Notes under the pieces: generated by a model
Told to the model about the DNA's origin: nothing
Databases searched by the model: none
The model's input: the letters and a program-made list of their open reading frames with translations, nothing else
Position numbers and translations under genes: made by a program
Source: Solirubrobacter taibaiensis
GTDB lineage: Bacteria; Actinomycetota; Thermoleophilia; Solirubrobacterales; Solirubrobacteraceae
DNA length: 64,000 bases
Direction: 5' to 3'
Assembly (NCBI GenBank): GCA_027587225.1
Contig: JAPDDQ010000029.1
Coordinates: 36,498-100,497 of the forward strand
Shown here: positions 41,572 through 49,824 of the stretch, one piece after another
How positions within the stretch are numbered: position 1 is the stretch's first letter
How the letters are laid out: the number at the start of each line of letters is the position of its first letter

Positions 41572-42754
41572 CGGTCGTCGCCGTGCGCACCTCGTCGTCG
41601 CTGCCGACGGAGCGCACGGTCACCGAGGCCTTCAGGGACCGTGTGCCCGCGAGCCGGCGGAGCGAGCGCAGCTTCGCGCCCGTGGGCTTGAGGGTCACGG
41701 TCCGCTCCTGACCGGCCTGCAACGTGACGACCTTGGTCAGCTTGATGGTCTTGCCGCCCCGCTTGAACGCGGCCGTGACGCGCGCACGTCCGTCGCGGAT
41801 GCCGAGCACCTGCACCTTGAGGCCCTTGGCGAGACGTTGGGACTTCGCGGTCGTCAAGGCCAGCGGCGTGGCGGCCGGGACCGTCACTCGGACCGTGTTG
41901 TCGGCTCCGGCGAGGTCGGGGCCTTCCGAGCTCACCTGCACGGTGGTGGTGACCGCCTCTTCGATGGGGGCCGTCAGGGCGACGGTGCGGGTCTCGCCGG
42001 CGGCGATCGGCTTGGCCAGCCGGCACCCGTTCAAGACGTGGGAGTACCAGTAGGTGCCGGGCTTCTGGCAGCCCTCGATCTCCACGTCCTTGAGCGGCGT
42101 GGCGATCCCCGGCATGTCCGCGGCGCGCGCGCCGGCGTTGGTCACCGTGGCCGTGATCTGCAGCTTGCCGTCGGCCGCGCGCGTCGCGGCGGCGCTGATC
42201 CGCAGGTCGGTGCGGTCCTCGGTCTGGTCACCTACGAGGTCCTGGTCGATGTCGGGCTCGTAGATCCCCTTGATCGCGAGCTGCGCGCCCGGCAGCGGCT
42301 GGCTCGCGGCCTCGCCCGGCGGGCTGAAGAGGTTCACGCGCTTGATCTCGCACGGATCGGACCACTTGCCCGCCGCCGGGTTGCACGCGTCCTGCAGCAG
42401 GACGGCGTGACTGCCACTGACTTGGTCGAAGCCGAGCTGGCTGCCCCGATAGTCCCACCGGATGTGCGGCGCCGGGAACCGGTAGGTCCCGGGCTCGGCC
42501 GGCAGGTGGACCTCGCCGCTGACGGCATTCACGCCGCCATAGACGGCGCGGACACGGATGTTGCCCGCCTGGCCGCCGGCCGCGACCGTGACGTCGGCGG
42601 CGACCAGCACCTCGGGCGGGCGGCCCTCCAACGTGAATGCACCGAGCCATTGGCTCAGCAGGGTCGCCGGGCCGGCGGGCGTGGTGTCGGCCGCCGCGGC
42701 CGATGCGGGAAAGAGCGCGGTGCCAAGGCCCGCGACGACCACGAATCTCCACAT
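41561..42754 (-). CDS. Secreted beta-rich protein of unknown function
   Basis: The 397-residue product has a signal peptide (WRFVVVAGLGTALFPASAAA). A first domain with two Cys (about 30-170) is followed by CARDB/Ig-like segments (LQITATVTNAGARAADMPG, about 195-310) and a final beta domain (about 315-397) rich in Lys and Arg. It is likely surface or secreted. TAGGTT is 7 nt upstream of ATG 42754. Much longer in-frame translation upstream is antisense to the protease-nuclease gene. Confidence 0.82.
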   Translation of the reverse strand: MWRFVVVAGLGTALFPASAAAADTTPAGPATLLSQWLGAFTLEGRPPEVLVAADVTVAAGGQAGNIRVRAVYGGVNAVSGEVHLPAEPGTYRFPAPHIRWDYRGSQLGFDQVSGSHAVLLQDACNPAAGKWSDPCEIKRVNLFSPPGEAASQPLPGAQLAIKGIYEPDIDQDLVGDQTEDRTDLRISAAATRAADGKLQITATVTNAGARAADMPGIATPLKDVEIEGCQKPGTYWYSHVLNGCRLAKPIAAGETRTVALTAPIEEAVTTTVQVSSEGPDLAGADNTVRVTVPAATPLALTTAKSQRLAKGLKVQVLGIRDGRARVTAAFKRGGKTIKLTKVVTLQAGQERTVTLKPTGAKLRSLRRLAGTRSLKASVTVRSVGSDDEVRTATTVKP

Positions 42755-42761
42755 GGCAGCC

Positions 42762-42767
42762 AACCTA
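42762..42767 (-). promoter_or_regulatory. Putative -10 element (TAGGTT, minus strand)
   Basis: TAGGTT lies 7 nt before ATG 42754 on the minus strand, between this gene and the protease-nuclease gene stop. Confidence 0.45.
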
Positions 42768-42792
42768 GCCCGCCAATCAGGGATTGTGACGT

Positions 42793-44655
42793 TCAGCGCA
42801 CGATCTCTGAGCGCGCGCCGATCGGGCGCGCGGTGACGACCTGCGCGTCCGGCGTCGAGGGCGCCATGGTGTCGGCGGTGGTGAGCGGACCGTAGTCCAG
42901 GCCCGTCATCGCGCCGAGCTCGCGGATCGCCACCTGGTAGAGGTTGAACGGCTCCAGGCCGAGTGATTCGAGCTTGCCCTCGAGGTCGTCCTGGGTGAGC
43001 ACGTACGCCTTCGCCTTGAGCGTCTCGTCCTCGACGTAGGCGATCGCCTTCCAGTAGGAGCGGGGGACGAGCACGCCGCGGTACTCGAGGTCGTTGCGCT
43101 TGAAGATCGGGCCGCCGACGACGGACAGGCGCAGGTCGTCGACGGACACGCCCTCGTAGATCGCGTCCTCGAGCTGGCCCCAGAGGCCGTGCTTGATGGA
43201 CTGGTTGAAGTCGTCGAGCTGGGGCGCGATGTTGGTGAACAGGAACGAGTCCGTGTTCGCGCGCTGGGCTTCCTCGCGCGTGCCCCACAGCAGGTCGGCG
43301 CGGCGGGCGATGTGGCCGCGGTCCAGGCGGTTGTGGGAATACAGGTCGTCATCGACCTGGTACTCGGCGCGGTAGGCCGGGTCGCGTTTGAACTCGATGC
43401 CGGAACGCGAGAGCTGCTGCAGCCCGTTGCCGTCCACGTTCCACGCCACCCAGCGGCAGAAGCGCCGCGACGCGCTCATCGCGAGCGAGAAGTGCGTGAG
43501 ATGGCGGACCGGGCCCTCGCCTTGCTGCAGCGGCGCGTAGTCGGCCGTGATGTCGGCGTTCCCCACCGGCACCGGGAGCTCGTGGCCGGGCAGGAAGTTC
43601 GCGTCGTAGCCGCCGCCGACCGCCTGGAGCACCACGATGCGCGCGGTGGTGGCGGGCGCGGGGAGCGGCGAGATCTCGAGCTTGCTGAAGACCGAGGACG
43701 CGTAACAGGCGAGCGCGTGCTCGCCGACGGCACCCGCGGCCTCGCCCGCGAAGTGCAGCCCGAGCATCATGTCCGTCGGTTCGCCGCCGTCGTCCAGCGC
43801 CATCCAGGCCGAGCCCGAGTCGCCACCCATGGAGATCTCGCCGTCCGCGGCGGGGCGCTCCGCGTCCGGGCCGATCTCGAACCCGCCGATCTGCTCGGTG
43901 ATGCCCTGGCCGTAGCTGAGCCGTGTGATCGTGTGCAGGCGCGTGACGACGCCGTAGGTCACGCCGGTGGTGCGGCCGGACTTCACGACGCGGTCGCCGA
44001 GCGCCGGGTCGCCGAGCCGCCGCACCGGCACGTCGAGCTCGAGGATCGTCTCCTCCGCGCCGCGGCCCTCGAGGCTCGCGATCGCGCAGTCCCCGGCGAG
44101 CCCGAGGAAGCTGCGCACGAGCCGCCCGCACCCGTTCTCGCCCACCCGGTTGTCGTCGAACCGGCCGGGCTGGACGATCCGGTCGCCGAGCACGCCGCTC
44201 GCGCCCTGGAACACGTGCCAGTTCGACAGCATCCGCGTCTCGCCCGTGGCGTCCTCGCGGACCAGGCAGCCGAGCGTCCCGGCGGAGATGCGCTCCTGCC
44301 CGATGCTCACGCCGGGCACGAGCACGTCCAGCCGCCGCTTGCGGTCGGTCTTCGGCGGCGCGTCCACCGCGGTCGGCTCCGGCGCGAACCGGCGCTCCAC
44401 GATGTCGGTGCTGAACCGGATGCCGTTGACCGTCAGCGTCTCCGGAATCGGCCGCGTGGACTCGACGACGAGCGTCTGCGGCTCGAACTTCGTCGAGACG
44501 GTGAACTGCAACGCGAGCTCGTCCGTCGGCTTGCCGTCGACGACCTTGTAGCCGACGCCCACGGAGGTGATGTTCGGGTCTTTGAGGTACTCCCCGGCGA
44601 CCTTCTGGACCGCCGCCTCGATCTTTGCCCGGTCCTGCAGATCACGCTTGCGCAC
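42793..44655 (-). CDS. Trypsin-like protease fused to DRGH-type nonspecific nuclease
   Basis: The 620-residue protein has two enzyme domains. The N-terminal half (about 110-320) is a chymotrypsin-fold serine protease with catalytic triad candidates His147 (SNWHVF), Asp189 (GDCAIASL) and Ser280 (GGDSGSAW). The C-terminal half (about 340-590) is a DNA/RNA nonspecific endonuclease with DRGH (residues 445-448) and downstream FTNIAPQLDDFNQ (Asn475, Asn484). Residues 1-105 form a separate alpha/beta region. No signal peptide or membrane segment is seen, so it should act inside the cell. GTG 44655 starts 9 nt after the Thg1-type gene's stop. The fusion is reminiscent of stress or defence effectors, but that role is inference. 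Confidence 0.87.
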   Translation of the reverse strand: MRKRDLQDRAKIEAAVQKVAGEYLKDPNITSVGVGYKVVDGKPTDELALQFTVSTKFEPQTLVVESTRPIPETLTVNGIRFSTDIVERRFAPEPTAVDAPPKTDRKRRLDVLVPGVSIGQERISAGTLGCLVREDATGETRMLSNWHVFQGASGVLGDRIVQPGRFDDNRVGENGCGRLVRSFLGLAGDCAIASLEGRGAEETILELDVPVRRLGDPALGDRVVKSGRTTGVTYGVVTRLHTITRLSYGQGITEQIGGFEIGPDAERPAADGEISMGGDSGSAWMALDDGGEPTDMMLGLHFAGEAAGAVGEHALACYASSVFSKLEISPLPAPATTARIVVLQAVGGGYDANFLPGHELPVPVGNADITADYAPLQQGEGPVRHLTHFSLAMSASRRFCRWVAWNVDGNGLQQLSRSGIEFKRDPAYRAEYQVDDDLYSHNRLDRGHIARRADLLWGTREEAQRANTDSFLFTNIAPQLDDFNQSIKHGLWGQLEDAIYEGVSVDDLRLSVVGGPIFKRNDLEYRGVLVPRSYWKAIAYVEDETLKAKAYVLTQDDLEGKLESLGLEPFNLYQVAIRELGAMTGLDYGPLTTADTMAPSTPDAQVVTARPIGARSEIVR

Positions 44656-44661
44656 GATGGG

Positions 44662-44667
44662 AACTTA
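44662..44667 (-). promoter_or_regulatory. Putative -10 element (TAAGTT, minus strand)
   Basis: TAAGTT is 6 nt before GTG 44655 of the protease-nuclease gene and overlaps the stop of the upstream Thg1-type gene, so the effector-like gene might also be transcribed separately. Confidence 0.35.
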
Positions 44668-45294
44668 CGGGGCGGGGAGGACGTCCTCGAGAAACGTACC
44701 GGGCTGACAGTCGAGCGTCGGGGCGGGCTGGACCTCCCACACCCAGCGCGCGAACGCCTGCGTGCGGTGGCAGGTCTGGCCGTCCACGAACCGCGGGTCG
44801 GCGGTCGCGGGGGCGCCACCGCGCGCCTCGAGCGTGTTGCGGGCGTTGTTGCGCGCGCTGGCCTGGCGCCACAGCAGGTAGTTGCGGACCTCGTCCCGGT
44901 AAGGGAGGGTGAAGACGCGCGCGTCGAACGTTGCGACATCGCGCTCGATGAAGCTGCGTGCGAAGTGTGCGGTGAGGATCGAGGCCGAGATCGAGACGAG
45001 CTTCTGGACCTGGCCGCCGAACATCGGCTCGGTATCGGGCTTGGCGAAGTCCGTCAGCACGAGCGAGATCTCGTCCGACGCCGCGTAGCCGATCACGGTG
45101 CCCGAGAGCGACTCGCACAACTCGGCCATCCCGCGCCCCATCGCGCCGATGAACCGCGTCGAGTACGGCCACTGAAGGCCACGCGTCCAGGTGCCGAACG
45201 CGCGGCCGTCAAGGCGCAGGATCGTCCACGTGCGCGGCGGGAGCGAGGCGCGGTGCTCCAGCTCGTACGCCTTCATGCGGTCGGGCAGGTCCAT
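44665..45294 (-). CDS. Thg1-type tRNA-His guanylyltransferase-like 3'-5' polymerase
   Basis: The 209-residue protein starts MDLPDRMKAYELEHRASLPP. It has the Thg1 motif ILRLDGRAFGTWTRG (Asp29), the second catalytic pair in YAASDEISLVLTD (Asp74-Glu75), and WRQASARNNARNTLEAR, equivalent to the Thg1 WRQ...NN region. Thg1-like proteins add nucleotides 3'-to-5' at tRNA 5' ends, in tRNA-His maturation or repair. ATG 45294 was chosen because it aligns with Thg1 N-termini. The first 86 bp overlap the end of the DUF418 gene, and its stop is 9 nt from the protease-nuclease start. Confidence 0.9.
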   Translation of the reverse strand: MDLPDRMKAYELEHRASLPPRTWTILRLDGRAFGTWTRGLQWPYSTRFIGAMGRGMAELCESLSGTVIGYAASDEISLVLTDFAKPDTEPMFGGQVQKLVSISASILTAHFARSFIERDVATFDARVFTLPYRDEVRNYLLWRQASARNNARNTLEARGGAPATADPRFVDGQTCHRTQAFARWVWEVQPAPTLDCQPGTFLEDVLPAP

Positions 45295-46402
45295 CGCGAC
45301 GACCATAGGTCGCACGGCGCAGGAGCGTCTCGAACGGGCCGCGCTTCGCGTGCTTCGCGAGCGTGGTGCAGAGGACGACCGTGGCGAGCCAGGTGAGGGT
45401 GGCCAGGAGCGCGGTCGCCGCGATCGAGAGGTCGTCGGCGAGACCGAGCAGGAACGGGGTGAACACGGTGGCCCAGACGAGCGACTGGGACAGGTAGGCC
45501 GTGAGCGAACGCTGGCCTGTGGCGGCGAGCGCGCGGATCACACGCCCGCGGCGCACCCGCGACGAGAGCAGCGCGATCGCCGCCGCGTAGCCCGCGCCCG
45601 CGAGCGTTCCGGACAACACGTGCAGTGCGCTGACGAAGTTGAAGTCGGACTCGCTCGGAACCGGCTCGAACCCGGCCAGGACGAGCGCGAGCGGCTGTGC
45701 GCCGAGGACGCCGGCGGCGATCCCGCCGATCGCGACGACACGCAGGAAGCGGCGATGCTCGGTGGGACGTTCGAGGATGCGCCGGCGGCCGGCCCACAGG
45801 CCGAGCAGGAACGGGCACGCGAACCCGATGGGACCGAGGAACATGACGAACAGCTGGACGGGGAGGCGATCGACGAGCATCGTGCCGATGTCCGGCGGGA
45901 GTTCGGCCGTCGACGGTCCCTCCATCGCCGTCTCGAGCGCGCCGGCGCTCGGCAGCGCGGTGAGCACGAAGAAGATCGCGGCCCAGACGAGTAGCCAGCG
46001 GTCGCGCCAGAAGACCGTCCACGCGCCGATCACGAGCAGCATCCCGTACGCCGCGACGATGTCGCCGACGTAGAGGAAGATCGCGTGCACCCAGCCGATC
46101 GCGATCAGCGTCAGCGCGCGGCGGTACAGGAGGCGGCGCGTGCGATCGCGGTTGCGTCGGACCACCTGCGCGACGCCGTAGCCGAACAACAGCCCGAACA
46201 GCGGGAACGCACGACCGTCCACGAACGTCGAGATGACCCACGTGACGGCCTGGTCGAGCGGGCTCTTGTCGAGTGGGTAGCCGCCCAGCACCTCCGGCGC
46301 GTCGAGGAAGTAGTGCGAGTTCGCCAGCGCGATGCACAGCAGCATCAGCCCGCGGGCGAGGTCGGGGCCAAGCGCTCGATCTTCCAAGGCGGTGGCGGGC
46401 AC
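45209..46402 (-). CDS. DUF418-family (YeiB-like) membrane protein
   Basis: The ~397-residue protein has about nine to ten membrane segments. The N-terminal motif RALGPDLARGLMLLCIALAN and GRAFPLFGLLFGYGVA are typical of YeiB/DUF418 acyltransferase-3-like transporters, and the C-terminal DUF418 region ends KHAKRGPFETLLRRATYG. Function is unknown. The GTG at 46402 is a tentative start. The last ~35 residues overlap the start of the Thg1-type gene by 86 bp, unusually long for a real pair. It may be the first gene of a three-gene unit with Thg1 and the protease-nuclease. Confidence 0.85.
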   Translation of the reverse strand: MPATALEDRALGPDLARGLMLLCIALANSHYFLDAPEVLGGYPLDKSPLDQAVTWVISTFVDGRAFPLFGLLFGYGVAQVVRRNRDRTRRLLYRRALTLIAIGWVHAIFLYVGDIVAAYGMLLVIGAWTVFWRDRWLLVWAAIFFVLTALPSAGALETAMEGPSTAELPPDIGTMLVDRLPVQLFVMFLGPIGFACPFLLGLWAGRRRILERPTEHRRFLRVVAIGGIAAGVLGAQPLALVLAGFEPVPSESDFNFVSALHVLSGTLAGAGYAAAIALLSSRVRRGRVIRALAATGQRSLTAYLSQSLVWATVFTPFLLGLADDLSIAATALLATLTWLATVVLCTTLAKHAKRGPFETLLRRATYGRRDGPARPHEGVRAGAPRLAPAAHVDDPAP

Positions 46403-46556
46403 GCCCGGCAGAGAAGCACGCGCGACAGCACCCGAACACCGACTGAGGTCTATACCGACACGACGACGGTTACGCGTGACGTCACTCTGGGACGACGGTC
46501 CGTATGAGCGCTGACGCGCCGCTTTCCGAAGCGCGATCGTCGGGTAGCGGAGCCCA
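46403..46556. other. Divergent spacer with a GTGACGTCAC palindrome
   Basis: The 154-bp gap between DUF418 (minus) and the STAS gene (plus) contains a perfect 10-bp palindrome GTGACGTCAC at 46476-46485, a possible regulator site. No further gene is seen. Confidence 0.4.
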
Positions 46557-46937
46557 ATGTCCGTAACGTCGAACCATGAGATCGCCACTCGCGTGGCGAT
46601 CACCCGTCATCAGCTCGGGGATGTGCCCGTGCTGGAGGTCGGTGGTGAGCTCGATCTATGGACGGCCCCAGAGCTGTGCGCCCGCATCGAGGAATGCCTC
46701 GAGGCCTCCGGTCAGGGGGTCGTCGTCGACCTCGCCCCACTGCAATTCTGTGACTCCACCGGCCTGCGCGCGCTTGCGGGCGCGGCCAAGGAGGCGCGCG
46801 TCGCGGCCAACCGGCTCGTGATGCTGCGCCCATCGAACCAGGGCGTGTGCCGCGCGTTCGAGATGGCGGGCGCGGCCGAGTTCCTGCCCTTGGTCGACGA
46901 CGTCGATCAGGCGCGCAAGTGGCTCATGGCGCCGTAG
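46557..46937 (+). CDS. STAS-domain anti-sigma factor antagonist
   Basis: The 126-residue protein is a complete STAS domain with VLEVGGELDLWTAPELCARI and the phosphorylation loop LQFCDSTGLRALAGAA (Asp-Ser-Thr). Such SpoIIAA/RsbV proteins bind or release anti-sigma kinases depending on Ser phosphorylation. No cognate kinase is encoded beside it. The 3' end overlaps the convergent Fur-family gene by 14 bp. Confidence 0.9.
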   Translation: MSVTSNHEIATRVAITRHQLGDVPVLEVGGELDLWTAPELCARIEECLEASGQGVVVDLAPLQFCDSTGLRALAGAAKEARVAANRLVMLRPSNQGVCRAFEMAGAAEFLPLVDDVDQARKWLMAP

Positions 46938-47391
46938 CGCAATCGCCGCAGCGGCCGTGGAGCGGGAAGTGCGTGAAGTGCGCCTCGTAGCCGAACTCGG
47001 CGCGGATCACGGCGCGCACGCGGTCGAGCTGCTCCGGGTCGGCCACGGTGACCTTCCAGCAGCGTTCGCAGACGAGGAACTCGCGTTCGCCGTCGCTCAA
47101 TAGCCCGTAGACGCTGGCGCCGTGGCCGATGTGCATGTGGCGGACGACGCCGAGTTCCTCGAGCCGCTCGAGGTTGCGATAGACGGACGTGAGGTCGAGC
47201 GGAACGCCGGTCACCGAGCCGTCGGCGATCTGCTCGGCGGTGAGGAGCGTGTCGGCCGCGAACAGCGCTTCGAGCACCATCCGGCGCGGGGTCGTGAGCC
47301 GGGTCCCTGCACTCCGCAGGGCCTCGGCGACCTCGTCGATCGTGGTGAACGGCAGGCGCGCGCTGGACGGGGCGACGGTCACGCGCCCCAT
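46924..47391 (-). CDS. Fur-family metalloregulator
   Basis: The 155-residue protein has the Fur winged helix (LTTPRRMVLEALFAADTLLT, LTSVYRNLERLEELGVVRHM) and a C-terminal dimer domain. The structural Zn CxxC pairs are CERC and CGDC. The usual HHDH segment before the first CxxC is GEREF here, so one metal site is altered. It is divergent from a cobalt/nickel transporter with a 21-bp palindrome between, which suggests a Nur/Zur-like role with nickel or cobalt. ATG 47391 is preferred over an in-frame GTG at 47382. Confidence 0.9.
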   Translation of the reverse strand: MGRVTVAPSSARLPFTTIDEVAEALRSAGTRLTTPRRMVLEALFAADTLLTAEQIADGSVTGVPLDLTSVYRNLERLEELGVVRHMHIGHGASVYGLLSDGEREFLVCERCWKVTVADPEQLDRVRAVIRAEFGYEAHFTHFPLHGRCGDCATAP

Positions 47392-47403
47392 CGTACGCGC
47401 AAG

Positions 47404-47424
47404 TGCAAGAATCACGCTCTTGCA
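47404..47424. promoter_or_regulatory. Palindromic operator, TGCAAGA-N7-TCTTGCA
   Basis: Perfect 7-bp arms (47404-47410 and 47418-47424) flank 7 bp. It lies between the Fur-family start (47391) and CbiM start (47442). The TTGCA half-site resembles operators reported for nickel-responsive Fur homologues, but binding is inferred. Confidence 0.8.
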
Positions 47425-47441
47425 AGCGACTCTCAGTACCC

Positions 47442-48377
47442 GTGCACGTCCCTGACGGCTTCCTGAGCACCGAAGTGGCGCTCGCGTGTGCCGTGCCCGC
47501 CGTCGCGGCGGTGGGGATCGGTCTGCGGCGCGCGGAGGTCGATCTCGACGAGCGGCGCGTGCCGCTACTCGGCGTGACGGCGGCGTTCGTGTTCGCGGCG
47601 CAGATGCTCAACTTCCCGATCGCGGGCGGGACGAGCGGCCACTTCATGGGCGCCGCGCTCGCCGCGGTGCTGCTCGGACCGTGGCTCGCGTGCCTCGTGC
47701 TGGCCGTGGTGCTGGGTGTGCAGGCGTTCCTGTTCGCCGACGGCGGGATCACGGCGCTCGGCGCGAACGTGCTCAACATGGGCGTGATCGGGGCGCTGCT
47801 CGTCGGTGGCCTGATGGTCGCCGCTCGGCGCACCCTGGGCGATGGACGGCAGACGCTCCTCGTCGTGAGCGGCGTCGGCGCGTGGCTCGCGGTGATGGCG
47901 GGCGCGGCCGCGACGGCCTTCGAGCTCGGGCGCTCCGGCACCGTGCCGCTGGCCACCGCGATGACGGCCATGCTCGGCGTGCACACGTTGATCGGCGTGG
48001 GGGAGGCGGCGATCACGGTCGCCGCCGTGAGCGCCGTGCTCGCGACGCGCCCGGACCTGATCTCGGCGGCGCCCGCGCTGCGCCCGGTCGCGGTCAAGCG
48101 CGCGTTCGCGCTGCTGGCCCTCGCGGTGGCGGTCGGCTTGGCCACCGCCGCGGCCCCGTTCGCGTCCAGCCACCCCGACGGGCTCGAGCGCGTCGCGATC
48201 GAGCAGCGCTTCGACGGGGCCGGCATCGAGCGGGATGCGCCGATCGCGGACTACACCTTCCCGGCGGTCGACGACGAGCGCCTCGCGACCGGCCTGGCCG
48301 GCTTCATCGGCACGCTGTGCGTGTTCGGGCTCGCGTACGGCGTCGTGACGCTCGCGCGGAGGCGCCCGGTCACGTGA
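47442..48377 (+). CDS. cbiM: Cobalt/nickel ECF transporter S component with PDGLE domain
   Basis: The 311-residue membrane protein matches CbiM/NikM. GTG 47442 gives the mature N-terminus M-H-V-P-D-G-F, whose Met1 amino group and His2 bind the metal, and His67 (GGTSGHFMG) is at exactly the position of the third ligand. Six or more membrane segments follow. The C-terminus has the PDGLE/NikN-like part SSHPDGLERVAIEQRF with a final membrane helix, as in CbiM-CbiN fusions. An upstream GTG at 47436 would displace the His2 and is rejected. It overlaps cbiQ (GTGA). The Fur-type palindrome just upstream suggests metal-dependent control. Confidence 0.93.
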   Translation: MHVPDGFLSTEVALACAVPAVAAVGIGLRRAEVDLDERRVPLLGVTAAFVFAAQMLNFPIAGGTSGHFMGAALAAVLLGPWLACLVLAVVLGVQAFLFADGGITALGANVLNMGVIGALLVGGLMVAARRTLGDGRQTLLVVSGVGAWLAVMAGAAATAFELGRSGTVPLATAMTAMLGVHTLIGVGEAAITVAAVSAVLATRPDLISAAPALRPVAVKRAFALLALAVAVGLATAAAPFASSHPDGLERVAIEQRFDGAGIERDAPIADYTFPAVDDERLATGLAGFIGTLCVFGLAYGVVTLARRRPVT

Positions 48378-49051
48378 GCGCCGGGCTGGACGCGGTCGGC
48401 GTCGCCGGGAACCCGCACAGCCCGATCCACCGGCTCGATCCACGCACGAAGGTGCTCGGCTTCGCCGCGATCACCGTCGTCGCCGTATCGACGACCGCGT
48501 GGCCCACATACGTCGCTTGCGCGCTGACGCTGGTGTTCGTCGCCGCGCTCGCCCGCATCCCGCCGGGCGTGCTCATCCGCCGGACGAGCATCGTGCTGTT
48601 CCCGGTGCTGCTGGTCGCGCTGTTCACGCCCTCGGCCGCCGCCAAGGCGCTCGTCGGGGCGCTCTCCGCTGTGCTGCTCGGCGCGACGACGAGCTTCCCC
48701 GACGTGCTGCACGCGCTCGAGACGCTCAGGGTCCCGCGCGTGCTGATCCTGATCGCGAGCTTCATGTATCGCTACCTGTTCGTGATCGTGGGGGAGGTCA
48801 CGCGGATGCGCGCCGCGCTGCGCTCCCGCGGCTACGCGCCTCGCCACGCGCTGCAGGTCAGGGCGCTCGGCCGCGTCGTGACCGCGCTCTTCCTGCGCTC
48901 CTACGAACGCGGCGAGCGCGTGCACCTGGCGATGCTGGCCCGCGGCTTCGACGGGCAGACGCCGCGCCTGGGCACGCTCACCCTGAGGCCCGCCGACGCG
49001 CTCTTCCTCGCCGGGCTGGTCCCCGTGCTGGCCGTCCGGTTCGCCGCGTGA
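48374..49051 (+). CDS. cbiQ: ECF transporter T component
   Basis: The 225-residue membrane protein matches CbiQ: HRLDPRTKVLGFAAITVVAV at the start, several hydrophobic segments, and the two-helix coupling region RMRAALRSRGYAPRHALQ plus ERVHLAMLARGFDG, which contain the Ala-Arg-Gly motifs that grip the ATPases. GTG 48374 overlaps cbiM and its stop overlaps cbiO. Confidence 0.93.
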   Translation: MSAGLDAVGVAGNPHSPIHRLDPRTKVLGFAAITVVAVSTTAWPTYVACALTLVFVAALARIPPGVLIRRTSIVLFPVLLVALFTPSAAAKALVGALSAVLLGATTSFPDVLHALETLRVPRVLILIASFMYRYLFVIVGEVTRMRAALRSRGYAPRHALQVRALGRVVTALFLRSYERGERVHLAMLARGFDGQTPRLGTLTLRPADALFLAGLVPVLAVRFAA

Positions 49052-49746
49052 TCCGGGCGCGCGACCTTCGCCACACCTATCCCAACGGGGTCGTCGCGCT
49101 CGACGGCGTGAGCCTGGACGTCCAGACCGGCGAGCGCGTCGCGATCCTCGGCCCGAACGGCGCCGGCAAGACGACTCTGATGCTCCACCTCAACGGGCTG
49201 CTCAAGGGTGACGTCACCGTCGCGGACGGCACGCCGCTGCGCCGCGCGGTCGGGCTCGTCTTCCAGGACCCCGACGACCAGCTGTTCATGCCGACCGTAC
49301 GCGAGGACGTCGCCTTCGGCCCGCTCAACCTCAAGCTCGGCGACGTCGAGCGGCGCGTGACCGAGGCGCTGCGAGCGGTGCGGATGGACGAGCATGCCGA
49401 GCGCGCGCCGCACCAGCTCAGCCTCGGCCAGAAGCGCCGCGTGGCGATCGCCACCGTGCTGGCGATGGACCCGCGCGTGCTCGTGCTCGACGAGCCGAGC
49501 GCGAACCTGGACCCGCGCACGCGCCGTGAGCTGATGGAGCTCCTCGAGACGCTCGACCGCACGCTCCTGATCGTCACCCACGATCTCCCGCTCGCCGGCC
49601 GCCTGTGCGAGCGCGCGGTGATCCTCTCCGCCGGCCGGATCGTCGCCGACGGACCGTGCCTCGAGCTGCTCGCGGATACCGAGCTACTCGCCGCACACGA
49701 CCTCGAGCTCCCCGAGGGGTTCGACGTCGCGCATCTCCGCTCCTAA
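49048..49746 (+). CDS. cbiO: ECF transporter ATPase
   Basis: The 232-residue ABC ATPase has Walker A GPNGAGKT (about 33-40), Q-loop VFQDPDDQLF, signature LSLGQ (usually LSGGQ), Walker B VLVLDEPSANLD and the switch His in VTHD. The DPDDQ stretch is typical of ECF ATPases. GTG 49048 overlaps cbiQ. It ends the cbiM-cbiQ-cbiO operon. Confidence 0.93.
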   Translation: MIRARDLRHTYPNGVVALDGVSLDVQTGERVAILGPNGAGKTTLMLHLNGLLKGDVTVADGTPLRRAVGLVFQDPDDQLFMPTVREDVAFGPLNLKLGDVERRVTEALRAVRMDEHAERAPHQLSLGQKRRVAIATVLAMDPRVLVLDEPSANLDPRTRRELMELLETLDRTLLIVTHDLPLAGRLCERAVILSAGRIVADGPCLELLADTELLAAHDLELPEGFDVAHLRS

Positions 49747-49756
49747 GTGACACGTG

Positions 49757-49785
49757 TTGACAGACCCGCCACGGGCGCATATAAA
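49757..49785 (+). promoter_or_regulatory. Consensus-type promoter of the sugar operon
   Basis: TTGACA (49757-49762), a 17-bp spacer, TATAAA (49780-49785). It is the closest match to the primary sigma-factor consensus seen in the window. An ACACGTGT palindrome (49750-49757) overlaps the -35 element, and the operon starts 56 bp downstream. Confidence 0.75.
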
Positions 49786-49794
49786 TGCCCGGAC

Positions 49795-49824
49795 GCTGCA
49801 TTCGTACCTGAATTTTTATGCAGC
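49795..49824. promoter_or_regulatory. Inverted repeat just downstream of the sugar-operon promoter
   Basis: GCTGCAT (49795-49801) and ATGCAGC (49818-49824) are perfect arms with a 16-bp AT-rich spacer in the transcribed leader. It is the likely operator of the SorC-family regulator encoded within the operon, or a leader hairpin. Confidence 0.55.

Noticed and set aside
43189..45396. A 735-residue plus-strand frame across the protease-nuclease and Thg1 genes
   Set aside because: It reads antisense to two proteins with conserved catalytic motifs; composition is shadow-like.
47403..47441. Longer CbiM start codons upstream
   Set aside because: They would bury the Met-His N-terminus that binds metal and would run through the palindromic operator.
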